Of a stretch of DNA of 64,000 bases, positions 1 through 8,752 are shown in pieces; positions within the stretch are counted from its first letter, which is position 1, and every line of letters begins with the position of its first letter. This DNA is from JALZCH01 sp036387315. GTDB lineage: Bacteria; Acidobacteriota; Blastocatellia; Pyrinomonadales; Pyrinomonadaceae. Where the stretch lies: positions 35,786 to 99,785 of the forward strand of contig DASVTY010000094.1 of assembly GCA_036387315.1 (NCBI GenBank). Reading direction: 5' to 3'. A program made the translations under genes and the position numbers. Under the pieces are notes generated by a model. That model saw nothing but the letters and a program-made list of their open reading frames with translations. It did no database searches and was not told where the DNA came from.

Positions 1-248
1 ATCTGCACGTCTTCAAACTCTCGCGGCGGTTCATATTTCGTATGCTCGGCGATCCATTGTTTGGAAAAAATGCCGAAAATCTTGACCGCGATAATCGCCC
101 GCTCGCCCTTTTTCAGACTCGGCGCGGCTTGAATTATTCGCGCATTTTCCCACGGCGGGGTCAGGCGTTTGATTGCGTCCGGCAATTCGTGAAACGCGAA
201 AACTCGTTCCGGCGAGGCTTTGATAGTTGATTCCTTGACAAATTTCAC
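1..248 (-). CDS. SRPBCC-family (cyclase/polyketide-type) ligand-binding protein, 3' end cut by window
   Basis: The reverse strand reads from a GTG at 248 down to the window edge without a stop, giving about 82 residues of an incomplete protein. The N-terminus VKFVKESTIKASPERVFAFH with a following LTPPWE is characteristic of the SRPBCC (START-like) hydrophobic-ligand proteins of the COG4276 type. AGAGAG lies 8-9 nt upstream of the GTG and serves as a plausible ribosome site. The substrate cannot be told. The gene follows aroK in the same direction, separated by an inverted-repeat element that ends about 12 nt before this start codon. The start is reasonably but not firmly placed; the family call is fairly sure. 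Confidence 0.7.
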   Translation of the reverse strand, partial: MKFVKESTIKASPERVFAFHELPDAIKRLTPPWENARIIQAAPSLKKGERAIIAVKIFGIFSKQWIAEHTKYEPPREFEDVQ

Positions 249-260
249 AAATAAATTCTC

Positions 261-360
261 TCTGCGTCCTTTGCGTTTAATCTTCGCGTCCTTTGCGGTT
301 AAGTTCTTTTCCGAATTAAACCGCAAAGAGCGCAAAGATTTTACGCAAAGGACGCGAAGA
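261..360. repeat. Imperfect inverted repeat of CCTTTGCG-type words
   Basis: Two arms of about 42 nt (261-302 and 317-360) are imperfect reverse complements and are each built from repeated words of the form CTTTGCG/TCTTCGCG. The element fills the gap between aroK and the SRPBCC gene, both on the minus strand, and ends just upstream of the SRPBCC start. It is one of several elements in this window with the same architecture but different word sequence. Confidence 0.75.
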
Positions 361-385
361 AAAATTTAATTCTTAATTTTCAAGT

Positions 386-961
386 TCATTTACTTAACTG
401 CAAAATTTTCTCAGCGATTGTTTCGGGCGAATCGTGTTCGGTGATTTCGATTCGCAAATCCGATTCGGCGTAGATTTTTTCTCGTTTATTAAAGAGCTTG
501 CGCGCTTCTGTTTTTTTTGTTGCCAGCGGTCGCGCCGCGTTTTCTTTTTTGATTCGCGCCCAGCACAGCTCAAACGGCGCGTCGAGCCAAACGCTCGCAA
601 AACCGGAATCGCGCGCGGCTTGGCGGTTTTCTTCAATCGTCCACGCGCCGCCGCCGAGCGCGACGACGCGAATTGTTTTGCCCGCCAAAACTTCACGCAG
701 CGCGGCGGTTTCGATTTCACGAAAAACCGTTTCGCCGAATTTTTCAAACAACTCGGCGATTGATTTGCGTTCTGTTGTTTCGATGATTTCGTCCAAATCA
801 ACCCACTGACAATTAAGTTTTTCAGCCAGTACCGCCGCGACGGAAGTTTTGCCCGCGCCCATAAATCCGAGAAACACTACGCCCGGAAAATTCGTTTTAC
901 TTTTGCCGGATTTAGTTTTCGGTGCGGGAGTTTTTTTGCCGGATGATGTTTTTGTTTTCAT
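386..961 (-). CDS. aroK: Shikimate kinase
   Basis: Phosphorylates shikimate to shikimate 3-phosphate with ATP in the chorismate pathway, in the cytosol. A P-loop GFMGAGKTS lies at residues 32-40, the substrate/Mg motif DLD at 55-57, a GGGAW shikimate-binding loop near residue 105, and an ARPL lid arginine further on. The 191 residues exceed the usual ~170 because of a Lys/Thr-rich 24-residue N-terminal tail; a start further inside is possible but no better ribosome site is visible. The gene is divergent from dxs (81 nt apart), so the two promoters probably lie back to back there. Confidence 0.92.
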   Translation of the reverse strand: MKTKTSSGKKTPAPKTKSGKSKTNFPGVVFLGFMGAGKTSVAAVLAEKLNCQWVDLDEIIETTERKSIAELFEKFGETVFREIETAALREVLAGKTIRVVALGGGAWTIEENRQAARDSGFASVWLDAPFELCWARIKKENAARPLATKKTEARKLFNKREKIYAESDLRIEITEHDSPETIAEKILQLSK

Positions 962-1042
962 TTGAAACGCTCAAAATAACTCTCTTACATTTACCATTTT
1001 TCACAAGCGCGTTAAAATGTCGTTTGGTCACGACGATTATTT

Positions 1043-2989
1043 ATGGAATTTTTACCCGAAATCAACTCGCCCTCGGATTTACGCAAATTACCGTCAGAAA
1101 AATTGCAGCAAGTCGCCGACGAAGTGCGGCAGCATATTTTGGAAACAACGTCGCGCGTCGGCGGTCACACAGGCGCATCGCTCGGCGCGGTCGAGATTGG
1201 CGTTGCTTTGCATTACGCTTTTGAGACGCCGCAAGACCGCGTTGTCTGGGATGTCGGGCATCAAGCCTACGCGCATAAGATTTTAACCGGACGCCGCGAT
1301 AAACTGCACACCATTAAACAATACGGCGGAATTTCCGGTTTCTTGCGCCGCGAAGAATCGGAGTTTGACACTTTCGGCGCGGGACACGCCTCGACTTCGC
1401 TTTCCGCCGCGCTCGGAATGGCTGTCGCGCGTGATAAAAAAGGCGAGAATCATCACGTCGTCGCAATTATCGGAGATTCATCTCTCGCGGGCGGAATGGC
1501 GATGGAAGCCATCAATCAAGCAGGGCATTTAAAATCGCGTTTGATCGTGATTTTGAACGACAACGGGATGTCTATCGCTCCGGCGGTCGGTGCTTGGGCG
1601 CGATATTTAAACCGCATCAAAGAAGCGCAGAATTATCATTGGCTGAAAGAAGAAATCGGCGACACTCTGGAAGCCGTTCCGGGCGTCGGACATAGCTTGC
1701 GGCGTGCGGCGAAAACTTTTAAAGATGCGATTGCGGCAGCCGTTTTGCCGGGGGCGCTCGTCAGCGAGCTTGGTTTCAGATACATCGGTTATGTTGACGG
1801 TCACAATGTTCCGGCTCTGGTCAAAGCTCTCGAAGAAGCCAAAAATATTGATGACGCTCCGGTCATTGTTCATTGTTTGACGACCAAAGGCAAAGGCTTT
1901 CCGAATCCCGAAAAAAATTATTACGCTTATCACGCGACCGGACCTTTTGATATTAAAACCGGAAAAGCACCCGTCTCATCAAAAACAACTCCGCCTTCGT
2001 ACACGGCAGTTTTCGGAAACGCCTTGTGCGAATTGATGGCAAAAGACAAATCAATCGTCGCTTTGACCGCCGCGATGCCCGACGGAACCGGAATTGATAA
2101 AGTTTTGGAGAAGTTTCCCGAACGCGCTTTCGATGTCGGAATTGCCGAAGAACACGCCGTCACGTTTTGCGCAGGAATGGCTTGCGAAGGTTTAAAACCC
2201 GTTGCGGCGATTTATTCGACCTTTTTGCAGCGCGCATTTGATCAGGTGATTCATGATGTTTGCCTGCAAAATTTGAACGTCACATTCTGTATGGACAGAG
2301 CCGGTATCGTAGGCGGCGACGGTCCGACTCATCACGGGCTTTTGGACATCGCTTATCTGCGCGGTTATCCGAACATCATTTTGGGCGCGCCGAAGGACGA
2401 GCGCGAATTACGCGATATGCTGTTGACAGCGATTGAACATCCGGCGCCCGCCGCACTGCGTTATCCGCGCGGCAACGGCGTCGGCGTTGACATTTCGCGC
2501 GCGCCGGAGCTGCTTGAAATCGGCAAAGCCGAGATTCTGCGCGATGCAGACGGCGACGCGGCAATTCTGGCTTTGGGTTCGATGGTTTATCCCGCGCTTG
2601 AAGCCGCGGATAATCTGGAAAAAGACGGAATCGAAGCGACGGTCGTTAACGCTCGCTGGGCAAAACCGCTCGACGAAGATTTGATTTTGTCTCTGGCGCA
2701 GGAAAAGCGCGTGATTTTCACAGTCGAAGAAGCGTATCTGGCGGGCGGATTCGGTTCGGCAGTGCTTGAGCTTTTGGAACAAAACGGATTGCAAACCGCA
2801 GTTAAGGTCGTGCGAATCGGCGTTCCCGATAAAATTATCACGCACGGCGACGCCAATTTGCTGCTTGCCAAATACGGTTTGGACGCCGACGGAATTTACA
2901 CTAAAGTTAAAGAAACAATAGAGGCGATGCATTCCAGCGCCTTCAATTCTCCGAAAGTTCAAAGCATCAGAGCTAAAAAGGTTTCATAA
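1043..2989 (+). CDS. dxs: 1-deoxy-D-xylulose-5-phosphate synthase
   Basis: Thiamine-diphosphate enzyme joining pyruvate and glyceraldehyde 3-phosphate, the first step of the MEP isoprenoid pathway. At 648 residues it is full length, with an N-terminal TPP-binding domain, a central transketolase pyrimidine domain (DRAGIVGGDGPTHHG is diagnostic of Dxs) and a C-terminal transketolase domain. The TPP/Mg motif reads GDSSLAGGMAMEAIN at about 144-158, so the usual GDG is GDS; the second half of the motif (LNDNGMS) is intact. ATG at 1043 gives the normal N-terminus (LPEINSPSDLRKL). The gene begins a run of plus-strand genes. Confidence 0.95.
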   Translation: MEFLPEINSPSDLRKLPSEKLQQVADEVRQHILETTSRVGGHTGASLGAVEIGVALHYAFETPQDRVVWDVGHQAYAHKILTGRRDKLHTIKQYGGISGFLRREESEFDTFGAGHASTSLSAALGMAVARDKKGENHHVVAIIGDSSLAGGMAMEAINQAGHLKSRLIVILNDNGMSIAPAVGAWARYLNRIKEAQNYHWLKEEIGDTLEAVPGVGHSLRRAAKTFKDAIAAAVLPGALVSELGFRYIGYVDGHNVPALVKALEEAKNIDDAPVIVHCLTTKGKGFPNPEKNYYAYHATGPFDIKTGKAPVSSKTTPPSYTAVFGNALCELMAKDKSIVALTAAMPDGTGIDKVLEKFPERAFDVGIAEEHAVTFCAGMACEGLKPVAAIYSTFLQRAFDQVIHDVCLQNLNVTFCMDRAGIVGGDGPTHHGLLDIAYLRGYPNIILGAPKDERELRDMLLTAIEHPAPAALRYPRGNGVGVDISRAPELLEIGKAEILRDADGDAAILALGSMVYPALEAADNLEKDGIEATVVNARWAKPLDEDLILSLAQEKRVIFTVEEAYLAGGFGSAVLELLEQNGLQTAVKVVRIGVPDKIITHGDANLLLAKYGLDADGIYTKVKETIEAMHSSAFNSPKVQSIRAKKVS

Positions 2990-3004
2990 AACGAATTACG
3001 AAAA

Positions 3005-3721
3005 ATGAAGAAAAATCAAAGTAAATTACCCCTAACTATTATTGGTTTGGTCGCAGTCGTTGCGATTATCGGCACGTTACTTTTCCTACGCAGCGGAGCG
3101 AAACCGCCGACCCCGTTGAAAAACGGCAATACGACTCAGGCGAACAAAGCCCCGAAAGATAGCAACGCTTTGGCAAACGCTTCGCCGGGCGCGCAGCCCG
3201 CTTGGGCAAAAGGTCCGGCAACTGCTCCAATCGTAATCGAAGAATTCGCCGATTTCGAATGCCCGTCGTGCGCCGGTTTCGAACCTGTTATCCGCCAGAT
3301 TAAAACGATTTACGGCGATAAAGTGCGCGTTATTTTCCGTCATTACCCGCTGACGCAGATTCACCAGAAAGCCTACGACGCGGCGCGCGCGACGGAAGCC
3401 GCCGGAATGCAAAACAAGTTCTGGGAAATGCACGATTTGCTTTACGACAAACAAAAAAGCTGGACGACTTCCGGCGATCATCGCGCCGAATTTGCCAATT
3501 ATGCTCAGCAAATCGGGCTGGATGTGGAGAGATTTAAAACCGATATGCTCGGAATGGTGACGGCGCAGCGCGTTGACGCGGACAAAAAACGCGGCGATTC
3601 AGTTCGCATTGCGTCAACGCCTTCGGCTTTCTTAAACGGTCGCCCGCTCGATTTCACAACCGAAATGTCGAACACTGACGCTCTGCGGCGCGTTGTCGAA
3701 AGCGCTTTGCAAGGCAAATAA
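3005..3721 (+). CDS. DsbA-like membrane-anchored thiol-disulfide oxidoreductase
   Basis: Predicted to introduce or exchange disulfides in extracytoplasmic proteins. An N-terminal membrane anchor (about residues 9-29) is followed by a Pro/Asn-rich linker and a thioredoxin_4/DsbA fold with active site C86-P-S-C89 and a cis-Pro segment (STPSAF) near residue 200. The length of 238 residues is normal for anchored DsbA-like proteins. It starts 16 nt after dxs. The next gene is a VKOR-family protein, the classic quinone-linked partner that re-oxidises such proteins, so the two very likely form one oxidative folding pathway. Many secreted proteins in this window, including the cysteine-rich BACON protein, could be clients (inference). 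Confidence 0.88.
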   Translation: MKKNQSKLPLTIIGLVAVVAIIGTLLFLRSGAKPPTPLKNGNTTQANKAPKDSNALANASPGAQPAWAKGPATAPIVIEEFADFECPSCAGFEPVIRQIKTIYGDKVRVIFRHYPLTQIHQKAYDAARATEAAGMQNKFWEMHDLLYDKQKSWTTSGDHRAEFANYAQQIGLDVERFKTDMLGMVTAQRVDADKKRGDSVRIASTPSAFLNGRPLDFTTEMSNTDALRRVVESALQGK

Positions 3722-3860
3722 AACAGTCTGAGAGTCTGGAGAGTCCAGAGGGTCGAGAGTCAAAAGTAATTTAAATTGAAATAAAAATTCATTTTGACTC
3801 ACGACTCACGACTCCAGACTCTCCAGACTTTTAAAAGTCTGGAGTCGTGAGTCAAAATGA
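3722..3860. repeat. Complex inverted repeat of GAGTCTGG/GACTCAC words between dsbA-like and VKOR genes
   Basis: The gap is made almost wholly of words such as GAGTCTGGAGAGTC and their complements GACTCACGACTCC. There are at least two nested stem possibilities; the last arm (about 3833-3856) can pair with 3800-3825. The rightmost arm runs into the VKOR start codon itself, so the ribosome site of that gene is inside the repeat. Confidence 0.8.
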
Positions 3861-4318
3861 ATGCTGACGAAAATTTAGAATCGAAAAACGCCGACAAAAT
3901 TCAGATTTTGCCGCTCGTCGCCGCCCTCGTCGCAATTGCGGGGATGATTGATGCAATTTATTTGACCGTTAAACATTACACGGGCGAAAAAGTTCCGTGC
4001 AGCGTGACAGGCGGCTGCGAAACCGTTTTGTCGAGCCTATACTCCGAAATCGGCGGAATTCCGCTCGCATTGTTCGGCGCTTTGGCTTATTTCACGGTTT
4101 TTTCTCTCGCCACGCTCTCCGCTTTCGGCGACGACCGAATGTGGAAAATCCTGAGCGTCGTCGTCGCGCTGATGGCTGTTTTTTCTCTCTGGCTCCTTTA
4201 TTTGCAGGCGTTTGTAATCGGCGCGTTTTGCCAATTCTGTCTGCTTTCCGCCGGAACGACTTTTACGCTGTTCCTGCTCGTTATCATCAGGCAATTTCTC
4301 CCGAAAAAATTGAGTTGA
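3857..4318 (+). CDS. Vitamin K epoxide reductase (VKOR) family protein
   Basis: Integral membrane quinone reductase that re-oxidises DsbA-like proteins; functional equivalent of DsbB. 153 residues with four to five hydrophobic helices. The loop cysteines C48 and C54 (VPCSVTGGCETVLSS) and the quinone-side active site C125-Q-F-C128 are all present, as expected for an active enzyme. It follows the DsbA-like gene after 135 nt of repeat sequence. The ATG at 3857 lies inside the last repeat arm (GTGAGTCAAAATG); no strong Shine-Dalgarno sequence is visible other than GGAG about 12 nt upstream. Confidence 0.9.
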   Translation: MNADENLESKNADKIQILPLVAALVAIAGMIDAIYLTVKHYTGEKVPCSVTGGCETVLSSLYSEIGGIPLALFGALAYFTVFSLATLSAFGDDRMWKILSVVVALMAVFSLWLLYLQAFVIGAFCQFCLLSAGTTFTLFLLVIIRQFLPKKLS

Positions 4319-4494
4319 TGTTAACTTAAACCAACCTTCAAGAAATTATATTTAATGCAGAGACGCTGAGTTTATAAAAGAGAAATTAATCTTGTTCCAA
4401 TCTTTTGGTTTTTCTTCGCGTTTTTATTGTAAATTTCCAAAGAACGGTTTAAGTTAAATAAAACACAATACTTTTGCCTGAAGGGGAAATTGCT
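4319..4494. other. Intergenic region upstream of the M16 peptidase
   Basis: No gene is seen. Near 4354 there is a short GCAGAGACGCTGAG stretch that looks like a decayed half of the short-word repeats seen elsewhere. AAGGGGA at 4480-4486 is the ribosome site of the peptidase gene. No convincing promoter was identified by eye. Confidence 0.5.
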
Positions 4495-7341
4495 ATGAAA
4501 ATCAATCGCGCGGCGATTTTGCTAATCGCTTTCTCTCTGCTTTTACCTTTTGCGAGTTTCGCTCAAAAAACGAACAATCAAAATTCAATGAATCCGAGTG
4601 TCAATTACGAAGAATTTCGTTTACCGAACGGTTTGCGCGTTATTATGCACGTTGACAAATCAACGCCGATTGTCACGACGAACGTTTGGTATCACGTCGG
4701 CTCGAAAAATGAAGTGGCTGGTCGCACGGGCTTCGCTCACTTATTCGAGCATATGATGTTTCAAGGCTCGAAACATCACGATAAAGATTATTTCGCTCCC
4801 TTGCAGGAAGCCGGCGGAAGCCTCAACGGCTCGACAAACGCCGACCGGACGAATTACTGGGAAGTCGTGCCGTCGAATTTCCTCGAAACAGCGCTCTGGC
4901 TCGAATCCGACCGGATGGCTTATTTGACCGAGGCGATGACGATGGAAAAACTCAACAACCAGCGCGATGTCGTCAAAAACGAAAAACGCCAGAATTACGA
5001 TAACCGCCCGTACGGTACGGTCGGCGCGCGCATTGCAGAAATAATGTATCCGAAAGGTCATCCGTATAGCTGGCTGACAATCGGTTCGCTCGATGATTTG
5101 ACCGCAGCTTCGATGGAAGACGTTAAAGGTTTTTTCCGCGAATATTACGTGCCGAACAACGCCGTTCTCGCCATCGCCGGAGATTTCGATCCGAAAGAAG
5201 CGAGAAAATTGGTTGAAAAATACTTTGCTCCGATTCCGAAAGGCGCGGACATTAAACGACCGAATCCGGCGGCTCCGAGATTCGACAAAGAAATCAGAAC
5301 CGGAATGGAAGATTCGGTTCAGTTGCCGCGTCTTTATATGGCTTGGCACACAGTTCCGCAATACACACCGGACGAAGCCGCGCTCGATATGCTCGGTACG
5401 ATTCTTTCGAGCGGCAGAGGCTCGCGTCTGCAATCGAATCTGATTTACGCCAAGCAAATCGCGCAGGATGTCGGGGCGGGGAACAACTCGCGCGAAATTG
5501 CCGGACAGTTTCAAATATCTTCCACCGCACGACCGGGCAAATCGCTCGAAGAAATCGAGCGCGAGATAAATGCAGAAATCGAGCGCCTTAAAAAAGAGCC
5601 GCCGACGGCTGAAGAAATGGAACGCGCTCTGAATGCGAGAGAATCCGGTTTTATTTACAATCTGCAAACCGTCGGAGGATTTGGCGGCAAAGCCGACCAG
5701 CTTAATTCCTACGCGACGTTTGTCGGCAAACCCGATTTCTTCGGCGAAGATTTGGCGCGTTATCGCAAAGTCACGCCCGCAGACATTACGCGCGTGGCGA
5801 ACGCTTATTTAACCGACAAACGGCTTGTTTTTACCGTCACGCCGCGTCCGAGAGATAAAGCAGCGCAATCGGTCGCTCAATCCGAAGTCAACAAACCAAC
5901 TTCGGTTTCCGAAAAGAAGGAAAAGAAAGCTGAACCGGACACTTCAAAGCTCGGCGGTTTGTATGTTCCTCCGAAACCGACAGTCAATCCGAAATTCTCT
6001 TTGCCGCGTGTCGAGCGTCAAAAATTATCAAACGGTTTGGAAGTTTTGCTGGTACGTCAAAACGAGCTTCCGATTGTGACGATGAATCTCGTTTTTAAAT
6101 CCGGCGCGACCGCCGACCCGAGCGGAAAAGCAGGTTTGGCTGGGATGACGGCATCTTTGCTCGACGACGGAACGAAAACTCGAAATGCAACGGAAATCGC
6201 CAATCAGATACAGGCAATCGGCGCGCGTTTCGGAACAGGTTCGGGCTGGGATTCTTCGTCGGTTTCAATGCTGACTTTGACGAAAAATTTTGATCGCGCG
6301 CTCGATATTTACTCGGATGTCGTGACAAATCCGGTTTTCCCGGATCAAGAAGTCGAGAACTTTAAACGACGAATGCTCGTCGGTTTGATCCAGCAAAAAG
6401 ACAATCCGAACGCCATTGCCAGCATCGCTTATTCGACCGTGCTTTACGGCAAAAATCATCCTTACGGCTCATCGCCGAACGAAGCGACCGTCAAAGCAAT
6501 CGCGCAGTCGGATATTCAACGTTTCTACGAAACTTTTTATCGCCCGAACAATGCGGCTTTGATCGTCGTCGGCGATGTAACGCCAACCGAATTGCTGCCG
6601 AAACTGGAAAAGGCGTTTGCCAATTGGAAACCCGCCGAGGTTCCGGCTGTTTCCGCTCCGGCGGTGGCTGCCCGCGAAAAGGCGGCGATTTATATCGTTG
6701 ATAAACCGGGCGCGGCACAGTCGGTAATTTCAATCGGGCAAATCGGCGTTCCGCGCACAACAGAAGATTTCTTTGCTTTACAGGTAATGAATTCATTGCT
6801 CGGCGGGCAATTCACGTCGCGCATCAATATGAATCTGCGCGAAGAAAAAGGCTACACTTACGGCGCCAGAACCGGCTTTGACTGGCGGCGCGGCGCGGGA
6901 CCGTTTTCGGCTTCGGCTGGTGTGCAAACATCCGTCACAAAAGAATCGGTCGCCGAATTTTTGAAAGAACTGCGCGGAATTCGCGGTGAGATTCCCGTCA
7001 CCGCGAAAGAACTCGAATACAACAAACAAAGCCTGATTCGACGTTTTCCCGCAAGTTTCGAGACCGTTGATCAAATCGCCGGACAGCTTTCCAACGCGGT
7101 GATTTACAATTTGCCTGACACTTATTTCAACGATTACATCTCGCGAATCAATTCGATTACGGTTGAAGATATCAATCGCGTCGCAAACAAATATCTCGAC
7201 CCGTCACGAATGGCAATCGTGATTGTCGGCGACCGCAAATTGATTGAGCCGGGACTCAGAGAATTACAGGATGTCGGCACAACAATCACTTTCCTCGACA
7301 CCGAAGGAAACCCGGCAACCGTCGCAACAAACAATCAATAA
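4495..7341 (+). CDS. Secreted two-domain M16 (insulinase/pitrilysin family) zinc peptidase
   Basis: 948 residues from ATG 4495 (preceded by AAGGGGA); an upstream in-frame TTG at 4474 is less likely. Signal peptide at residues 1-23 ending SFAQ. The N-terminal half has the inverted zinc motif H82-L-F-E85-H86 and a downstream E in a KNEKRQNYDNRPYG context, so it should be the catalytic half. The C-terminal half repeats the fold but has GLAGMTASLLDDGT where HxxEH would be, so it is the usual inactive partner. Tandem fusion of active and inactive M16 halves is common in Gram-negative periplasmic peptidases. It ends at a strong terminator. Confidence 0.93.
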   Translation: MKINRAAILLIAFSLLLPFASFAQKTNNQNSMNPSVNYEEFRLPNGLRVIMHVDKSTPIVTTNVWYHVGSKNEVAGRTGFAHLFEHMMFQGSKHHDKDYFAPLQEAGGSLNGSTNADRTNYWEVVPSNFLETALWLESDRMAYLTEAMTMEKLNNQRDVVKNEKRQNYDNRPYGTVGARIAEIMYPKGHPYSWLTIGSLDDLTAASMEDVKGFFREYYVPNNAVLAIAGDFDPKEARKLVEKYFAPIPKGADIKRPNPAAPRFDKEIRTGMEDSVQLPRLYMAWHTVPQYTPDEAALDMLGTILSSGRGSRLQSNLIYAKQIAQDVGAGNNSREIAGQFQISSTARPGKSLEEIEREINAEIERLKKEPPTAEEMERALNARESGFIYNLQTVGGFGGKADQLNSYATFVGKPDFFGEDLARYRKVTPADITRVANAYLTDKRLVFTVTPRPRDKAAQSVAQSEVNKPTSVSEKKEKKAEPDTSKLGGLYVPPKPTVNPKFSLPRVERQKLSNGLEVLLVRQNELPIVTMNLVFKSGATADPSGKAGLAGMTASLLDDGTKTRNATEIANQIQAIGARFGTGSGWDSSSVSMLTLTKNFDRALDIYSDVVTNPVFPDQEVENFKRRMLVGLIQQKDNPNAIASIAYSTVLYGKNHPYGSSPNEATVKAIAQSDIQRFYETFYRPNNAALIVVGDVTPTELLPKLEKAFANWKPAEVPAVSAPAVAAREKAAIYIVDKPGAAQSVISIGQIGVPRTTEDFFALQVMNSLLGGQFTSRINMNLREEKGYTYGARTGFDWRRGAGPFSASAGVQTSVTKESVAEFLKELRGIRGEIPVTAKELEYNKQSLIRRFPASFETVDQIAGQLSNAVIYNLPDTYFNDYISRINSITVEDINRVANKYLDPSRMAIVIVGDRKLIEPGLRELQDVGTTITFLDTEGNPATVATNNQ

Positions 7342-7363
7342 TTTCGGTGAAAAACCGCGAAAT

Positions 7364-7400
7364 AAAAAGAGCAAGGTTTCTGTAAACCTTGCTCTTTTTT
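7364..7400 (+). terminator. Rho-independent terminator after the M16 peptidase gene
   Basis: Perfect stem AGAGCAAGGTTT / AAACCTTGCTCT with loop CTGT, flanked by A-run and T-run, 23 nt after the stop codon. Confidence 0.93.
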
Positions 7401-7452
7401 CGTGAAAGATTTTTTTGAATAAATTTCTCTTTGTGCGGATACGTTATTGTGA

Positions 7453-7971
7453 GTGACGGTTATGGACGACACAGCGGCGATTGAAAAATGCTTGGAAGGT
7501 GAAAAAGATGCATTTCGATTTCTCGTTGAGCGCTATCAATCGCAAGCCGCCGTCCACGCCGTCGCCATATTCGGAAACAGAGATGACGCTCTGGATGCCG
7601 TGCAGGAAGCATTTGTTGATGCTTATCAGGCTTTGAAAAATTTTGATCGGTCGCGGCGTTTTTATCCGTGGTTTTATGTTTTGCTCCGAAATCGCTGTTT
7701 CAAATTGATGGCGAAATCGAGGAAAACGGAAAGCATTGAAGAAACCGAAATCCTCGCGCCGCAGCCGAATTTGCCGTATGAAGAAAGACTCGCGCTCGAA
7801 ACGGCTTTGCTCGCTTTATCGGCGGAAGACCGCGAAATAATCATTTTGAAATATCTGGACGGGCTTTCTTACGACGAAATCGCCGAACATTTACAGATTC
7901 CGAAAGGAACCGTGATGAGCCGACTCTTTTATGCGCGCAGACAGTTGCAGGCGCGATTAACCGGAAAGTAA
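7453..7971 (+). CDS. ECF-type RNA polymerase sigma factor
   Basis: 172 residues with a sigma-70 region 2 (FRFLVERYQSQAAVHAVAIF, DALDAVQEAFVDAYQAL) and region 4 with a helix-turn-helix (LSYDEIAEHLQIPKGTVMSRL). Such factors direct polymerase to stress or envelope regulons. GTG 7453 is taken as start; ATG 7462 three codons on is an alternative and has a weak GTGAG ahead of it. The next gene, 10 nt downstream, has anti-sigma features, and a small membrane protein and a secreted hydrolase follow in the same operon. Confidence 0.92.
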   Translation: MTVMDDTAAIEKCLEGEKDAFRFLVERYQSQAAVHAVAIFGNRDDALDAVQEAFVDAYQALKNFDRSRRFYPWFYVLLRNRCFKLMAKSRKTESIEETEILAPQPNLPYEERLALETALLALSAEDREIIILKYLDGLSYDEIAEHLQIPKGTVMSRLFYARRQLQARLTGK

Positions 7972-7981
7972 TGGGAGAAGT

Positions 7982-8413
7982 ATGAGCGAAATCGAATGCA
8001 AAGATGCGATTATTTCAGCAATATCTGAATTTGACGGCGAAAAGCCGTTGCTTTCTTCAGAACAGGTAAATATGCACCTGGCTGTTTGTGAAAATTGCCG
8101 TCAGGAAATCGAGCAGTTGCAAACGACGGTCGGATTGCTGCAAATGCAGGCGCGGCGCGAGCAGCCGGCTGATTTGTGGCGTTTAATTGAAAAACGGATT
8201 GAATCACAGCAGAAAATTGCGCCGCAAACAAATTGGAAAACATTTGCGCTATTAGGAGCGATGCTGGTCGCTTACAAACTGGTTGAAATGCTTGCGCCAC
8301 AGGAATTCGGTTTCTTGTTCAAGCTAGTGCCGTTAATTTTTGTCGTCGGTTTGTTCGGTTTTCTCAACGAAAATCCATTCAAAATTAACACCCGATTAAC
8401 TTTGGAGAGGTAG
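7982..8413 (+). CDS. Anti-sigma factor with zinc-finger-like N-terminus
   Basis: 143 residues. The N-terminal part holds an HxxxCxxC motif (H-L-A-V-C-E-N-C near residues 37-44), typical of ZAS-type anti-sigma factors that sequester the sigma factor encoded next to them. Two hydrophobic segments in the C-terminal third (ALLGAMLVAYKLVEML and LVPLIFVVGLFGFL) suggest membrane anchoring. Only 10 nt separate it from the sigma factor gene, with GGGAG as ribosome site. Release by an envelope signal is the likely mode of control (family knowledge, not shown here). Confidence 0.85.
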   Translation: MSEIECKDAIISAISEFDGEKPLLSSEQVNMHLAVCENCRQEIEQLQTTVGLLQMQARREQPADLWRLIEKRIESQQKIAPQTNWKTFALLGAMLVAYKLVEMLAPQEFGFLFKLVPLIFVVGLFGFLNENPFKINTRLTLER

Positions 8414-8418
8414 TAATT

Positions 8419-8730
8419 ATGAACAATGAAACGCAGGATTATGTCGTTCTAGGACAGAAATACGCTTACGCTACAGTTTCGCTGGTTTTGGGTATTTCCT
8501 GTTTTGTCAGTCTTTTAGGACTGGAAAAGGCGATTCTGGCAATTGCTTTCGGCTGGCTTGCTCTGCGCGCGACGCCCGCCCCGAAGCTCAAAGAACATCG
8601 TTCGTGGGCGAAAGCCGGAATGATTTTGGGCGTTCTGCCTTTTATCATTCTGCCGATTATTATCTTTTTAAATTTTGACCGCTTGCGCGAATTCATCGAG
8701 CTTCTCGAAAAAATGAACGGCGGAAGATAA
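8419..8730 (+). CDS. DUF4190-like small membrane protein
   Basis: 103 residues with two hydrophobic segments (TVSLVLGISCFVSLL..AILAIAFGWLAL and AGMILGVLPFIILPIIIFL) and the repeated SLVLG / AGMILG pattern seen in DUF4190 proteins. The function is unknown. It lies 5 nt after the anti-sigma gene and 22 nt before the hydrolase gene, so it is part of the sigma operon. Confidence 0.75.
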   Translation: MNNETQDYVVLGQKYAYATVSLVLGISCFVSLLGLEKAILAIAFGWLALRATPAPKLKEHRSWAKAGMILGVLPFIILPIIIFLNFDRLREFIELLEKMNGGR

Positions 8731-8752
8731 TTCGCCAAAGAAAAGGAAAAAT

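Noticed and set aside
4741..5667. 308-codon open frame antisense to the M16 peptidase
   Set aside because: An Arg/Phe-rich shadow of the real gene; the M16 frame has clear motifs throughout.
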